Positions 7,476 to 9,556 of a stretch of 9,556 bases of DNA are shown in pieces (the first letter of the stretch is position 1; the number at the start of each line of letters is the position of its first letter). The stretch is from the NCBI GenBank assembly GCA_019314425.1, contig JAFCZI010000064.1:1-9556 (forward strand), in the 5' to 3' direction. Under the pieces are notes generated by a model, which saw only the letters and a program-made list of their open reading frames with translations, had not been told where the DNA came from and ran no database searches. This stretch comes from Deltaproteobacteria bacterium (lineage in GTDB: Bacteria > Desulfobacterota > DSM-4660 > Desulfatiglandales > Desulfatiglandaceae). The position numbers and the translations under genes were made by a program.

Positions 7476-7537
7476 GAAAATCTTCGGTATTCTCTTTTTA
7501 TTGACCGTTTAAGGGTACGTTCAGACGGTGAGAAAAA

Positions 7538-9268
7538 TCACGGCGCCGACTTCCGCTTGAGATATTCCTTTCGTGTGCCGCTACGGGATGGTTTCCCGGA
7601 CGTGGTGCAGGGCAGACTGTTTCGCGGCACCAATTCAACCTTGCAAACAATGCCCAATTCCTCACTGATCAATCGATGTATACGTTCCTTGAGTTCAGCG
7701 CTTTTCTGTTTGTCTGATACGCGACACTGTACAATCACAACGGCCTGCTCCTCACCCTCCGGACCCGGAACGGAGAAGGCCGATGCATCCCTTGTCCTTA
7801 TTTCAGGCTGCAATTCAGCCAGGTACTCAATGTCCTGGGGCCAAATATTACGGCCATGAATGATAATCAGGTCTTTCTCGCGTCCGGTGATGAAAATACT
7901 CGATCCGACCCGATAGGCCAAATCCCCCGTATTCAACCAGCCGTCCTCGGACAGGGCCGCCCGCGTGGCCTCGGGATTCCCAAAATAGCCGGACATAACG
8001 CTGGGACCCCGGAGATACAGGGTGCCGCAATGTCGCTCCGGAAGTACCCGCCCTGCCGGGTCCCGAATCTCCGACTCATATTCGGGAAGCGGCACGCCGC
8101 AGTTGATAAAGGTATTGGATCTGCCATTCCCATCACCTGCATGGGGAGGATTCACAGACGCCGCCATCCGGCGCTCGGAAAGCAAATCAGCATCCACATG
8201 ATCCGTTTGCAGGCCTTGGCCTTGCACTCCGAAAGATACCGCCAGGGAACATTCCGCCATCCCGTAGCAGGGTAAAAACGCACGCGCGTCAAAACCGCAC
8301 GGTCTGAGCCTATCCGCAAATTGCCGAAGGGACTCAGGGCGAATCATCTCCGCACCCACGCCGGCAACCCGCCATGATCGCAGGTCATAGTGACGCGCGT
8401 CCTCATCGCGAAAGCGTCGTGCGACCAGCTCATAACCAAAGGGTGGCCCGAAGCTCAGGGTGGCCCGATTTTCGGACATGAGTTTTAACCACAAGCGGGG
8501 ACGCATCGCAAAGTCCCGGGTATTTAAAAAATCCACGGATATCCGGCTTACCATAGGGGCCAGCAGCAGGCCGACCAGCCCCATATCATGAAAAAAAGGA
8601 AGCCAGGATACGGCGCGATCTCCTTCCCGAATCTTGGCGCCGTCCTTAATGATGGTCAACAGGTTGCTCAAAACCGCCTTATGGGTGATCATCACGCCCC
8701 GCGGGAAACGGGTGCTGCCCGATGTGTATTGCAGATACGCCAGCTCCGTCGGCTCCGCGGGTTTTAAAGGCATATCGGTTTCAGCAAGGGCATCATAGTC
8801 TTGCGGGACCCCCAGGAAACGGACATTTGTTCCTGCGGCCGCATCCGTCAAGAAAGGTAGAAAGGCATCGGGCGCCATGGCCAGTTCCGCCTCACAAATG
8901 GACAACAATCGCGTAAGCTGAGCGACATAGGCCTTCCACCCTCCCAATTGGAATTGAGCCGGCAGCGGAACGGGGATCAGCCCCGCATACTGACATGCGA
9001 AAAAAAATCGGACAAAGTCTGGATGCGTGTCCGCCACAAGCGCCACACGCGAACCCCGGGAAACGCCCATATTACTCAACTTTCGCGCCAGCGATCGGGC
9101 CTCTTTTCGCAGTTTCGCGTAAGGAAGCGCCGCGAACAGCTCACCCGTCCCGGAATAAAAATTATACCCCGTTTGGCCCCGGCCAGCGTAATCCAAGGCG
9201 CCGGTCAGTGTAGAGAAACTATTATCTCGTCGCAGATGGGAAGGATTCGAGGTTGGGGTTGCAGCCAT
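7538..9268 (-). CDS. Fatty acyl-AMP ligase / acyl-ACP synthetase
   Basis: This 576-residue member of the ANL adenylating superfamily would activate a free fatty acid with ATP and load it onto the cluster's ACP. In order it shows the P-loop YTSGSTRFPRG (181-191), WLPFFHDMGL (222-231, typical of fatty acyl-AMP ligases), YGMAE (335-339), NTGD (446-449), GREKDLIIIHGRN (462-474) and the C-terminal TTSGK with the catalytic Lys at 559. The HDMGL and IIIHGRN forms favour the FAAL/FadD32-like branch, which loads carrier proteins, over classical acyl-CoA synthetases. It is the first gene of the operon and corresponds in context to the acyl-ACP synthetase of Caulobacter ceramide synthesis. The ATG at 9268 is chosen because GTGAGA precedes it by three bases; an in-frame ATG at 9295 would add nine residues and has no visible binding site. 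No membrane segment is seen. Confidence 0.9.
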   Translation of the reverse strand: MAATPTSNPSHLRRDNSFSTLTGALDYAGRGQTGYNFYSGTGELFAALPYAKLRKEARSLARKLSNMGVSRGSRVALVADTHPDFVRFFFACQYAGLIPVPLPAQFQLGGWKAYVAQLTRLLSICEAELAMAPDAFLPFLTDAAAGTNVRFLGVPQDYDALAETDMPLKPAEPTELAYLQYTSGSTRFPRGVMITHKAVLSNLLTIIKDGAKIREGDRAVSWLPFFHDMGLVGLLLAPMVSRISVDFLNTRDFAMRPRLWLKLMSENRATLSFGPPFGYELVARRFRDEDARHYDLRSWRVAGVGAEMIRPESLRQFADRLRPCGFDARAFLPCYGMAECSLAVSFGVQGQGLQTDHVDADLLSERRMAASVNPPHAGDGNGRSNTFINCGVPLPEYESEIRDPAGRVLPERHCGTLYLRGPSVMSGYFGNPEATRAALSEDGWLNTGDLAYRVGSSIFITGREKDLIIIHGRNIWPQDIEYLAELQPEIRTRDASAFSVPGPEGEEQAVVIVQCRVSDKQKSAELKERIHRLISEELGIVCKVELVPRNSLPCTTSGKPSRSGTRKEYLKRKSAP

Positions 9269-9340
9269 AAGTCTCACTATTTTTGCCACTCGCATTCGAT
9301 TTTGATGGATATCACCACAGGATACCCAAAAGTATTGAAC

Positions 9341-9369
9341 CTAATAGCGCGATGTTCATCTTTTGTCAA
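9341..9369 (-). promoter_or_regulatory. Sigma70-like promoter for the minus-strand operon
   Basis: Read on the minus strand, a perfect -35 box TTGACA (9369-9364) is followed by a 17-base spacer and TATTAG (9346-9341), which matches four of six -10 consensus positions. Transcription would start near 9334, leaving a leader of about 40-65 bases before the acyl-AMP ligase. I saw no other promoter of this quality inside the cluster, though I did not score every gap. Confidence 0.6.
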
Positions 9370-9393
9370 GATCGTAGTCAAAAAAAACAAATT

Positions 9394-9465
9394 ATGATAA
9401 ACGCGAAGGAGGTGTTTTTGATCGTTTCCAGAGGGAACCGTTGTAAACATTCGGCTTATTTTTAG
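9394..9465 (+). other. Possible leader peptide frame with an extended Shine-Dalgarno
   Basis: AAGGAGGTG at 9406-9414 is a complete anti-Shine-Dalgarno complement. Five bases after its GGAGG core is a TTG at 9418 that opens a 15-codon frame ending at TAG 9463-9465; the same frame also has an ATG at 9394, giving 23 codons. It lies upstream of the plus-strand gene starting at 9519. The peptide shows no family features. It may be a small leader ORF or chance, since no clear promoter precedes it. Confidence 0.25.
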
Positions 9466-9518
9466 ATCCCCAAAAATAGTACGGAACACGAAGCAAAAAA
9501 TCTGCTAAAAGGAGAAGC

Positions 9519-9556
9519 ATGAATGCTTCTTCTGAAAAATCACTGCCATTATACAC
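9519..9556 (+). CDS. 5' end of an unidentified plus-strand gene (truncated by window)
   Basis: An ATG at 9519 is preceded by AAAAGGAG (9507-9514), a strong ribosome binding site, and the frame stays open to the window edge. Twelve full codons are visible, beginning MNASSEKSLPLY. This is too little to assign a family. It is transcribed divergently from the sphingolipid-type operon, on the same strand as the AT-rich gene at the left edge, and like that gene is lower in G+C than the operon. Confidence 0.55.
   Translation, partial: MNASSEKSLPLY

Larger units (their letters stand above)
9269..9518. other. AT-rich divergent intergenic region
   Basis: About 250 bases separate the first minus-strand gene from the next plus-strand start. 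The region is AT-rich (19, 23 and 22 G+C per 60 bases in the last three full lines of the window). It holds the operon promoter and, on the plus strand, an isolated AAGGAGGTG followed by a short frame ending at 9465. No clear plus-strand promoter was found: TTGTAA (9441-9446) with TAGATC 16 bases later is weak. Confidence 0.55.

Noticed and set aside
7490..7534. Possible hairpin in the gap between ligase and reductase (TTCTC/GAGAA and ACCGT/ACGGT pairs).
   Set aside because: It is two five-pair stems separated by a nine-base one-sided bulge, with no T run on the coding strand after it. Not convincing as a terminator or attenuator.
6558..7859. A 433-codon plus-strand open frame antisense to the reductase and the end of the ligase.
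   Set aside because: It is a shadow frame in GC-rich sequence: its product is rich in His, Arg, Pro and Gly with no domain, and the minus-strand genes have clear catalytic motifs.
183..9364. Imperfect inverted similarity between AAAAG-C-AACATC at 183-194 and AAAAGATGAACATC on the minus strand at 9364-9351, near both composition breaks.
   Set aside because: It needs a gap, spans about a dozen bases of low-complexity sequence and has no transposase or flanking target duplication, so it is probably chance and not mobile-element ends.
1..9556. Shared TACAC at the first and last bases of the window, as a possible direct terminal repeat.
   Set aside because: Five bases at arbitrary window edges are not meaningful.
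1..9556. tRNA, rRNA, CRISPR arrays and insertion sequences.
   Set aside because: I saw no cloverleaf-like segments, regularly spaced repeats or transposase motifs on either strand.

Overview
The window is dominated by one long minus-strand gene cluster, read from about 9295 down to 217. It has eight closely packed genes and belongs to a Gram-negative bacterium with an outer membrane, since an LptF-type lipid export permease is among them. In order of transcription the genes encode: a fatty acyl-AMP ligase/acyl-ACP synthetase, an NAD-dependent epimerase/reductase, a small acyl carrier protein, a serine palmitoyltransferase-type alpha-oxoamine synthase, an ABC exporter half-transporter (membrane domain fused to ATPase), a TagF/TagB-like CDP-glycerol-type phosphotransferase, a LicC-like cytidylyltransferase, and LptF. 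A deltaproteobacterial (Desulfobacterota-like) source is plausible, but that is an impression from the proteins and not shown by the sequence.

The first four genes match the known set for bacterial ceramide synthesis in Caulobacter: dedicated acyl-ACP synthetase, ceramide reductase (CerR), dedicated ACP and Spt. The other four suggest that the same transcript also carries head-group activation (cytidylyltransferase), head-group transfer (TagF-like), flipping across the inner membrane (ABC exporter) and hand-over towards the outer membrane (LptF). The main hypothesis is therefore a synthesis-to-surface sphingolipid operon. An N-acyltransferase (ceramide synthase) and an LptG partner are not in the window.

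A good sigma70-like promoter (TTGACA, 17-bp spacer, TATTAG) lies on the minus strand at 9341-9369, just upstream of the first gene. Spacing within the cluster is short: a one-base stop/start overlap (acp/spt), an 11-base overlap (cytidylyltransferase/lptF) and small gaps elsewhere. This supports one polycistronic message.

The flanks differ. Positions 1-165 are the 3' end of an AT-rich plus-strand gene (about 36% GC by count) whose product ends in a fibronectin-III-like fold. Positions 9296-9556 are an AT-rich intergenic region followed by the first 12 codons of another plus-strand gene with a clear ribosome binding site. Sampled lines of the operon are near 55-58% GC. This contrast points to horizontal acquisition of the operon, a base-composition boundary, or an assembly junction.
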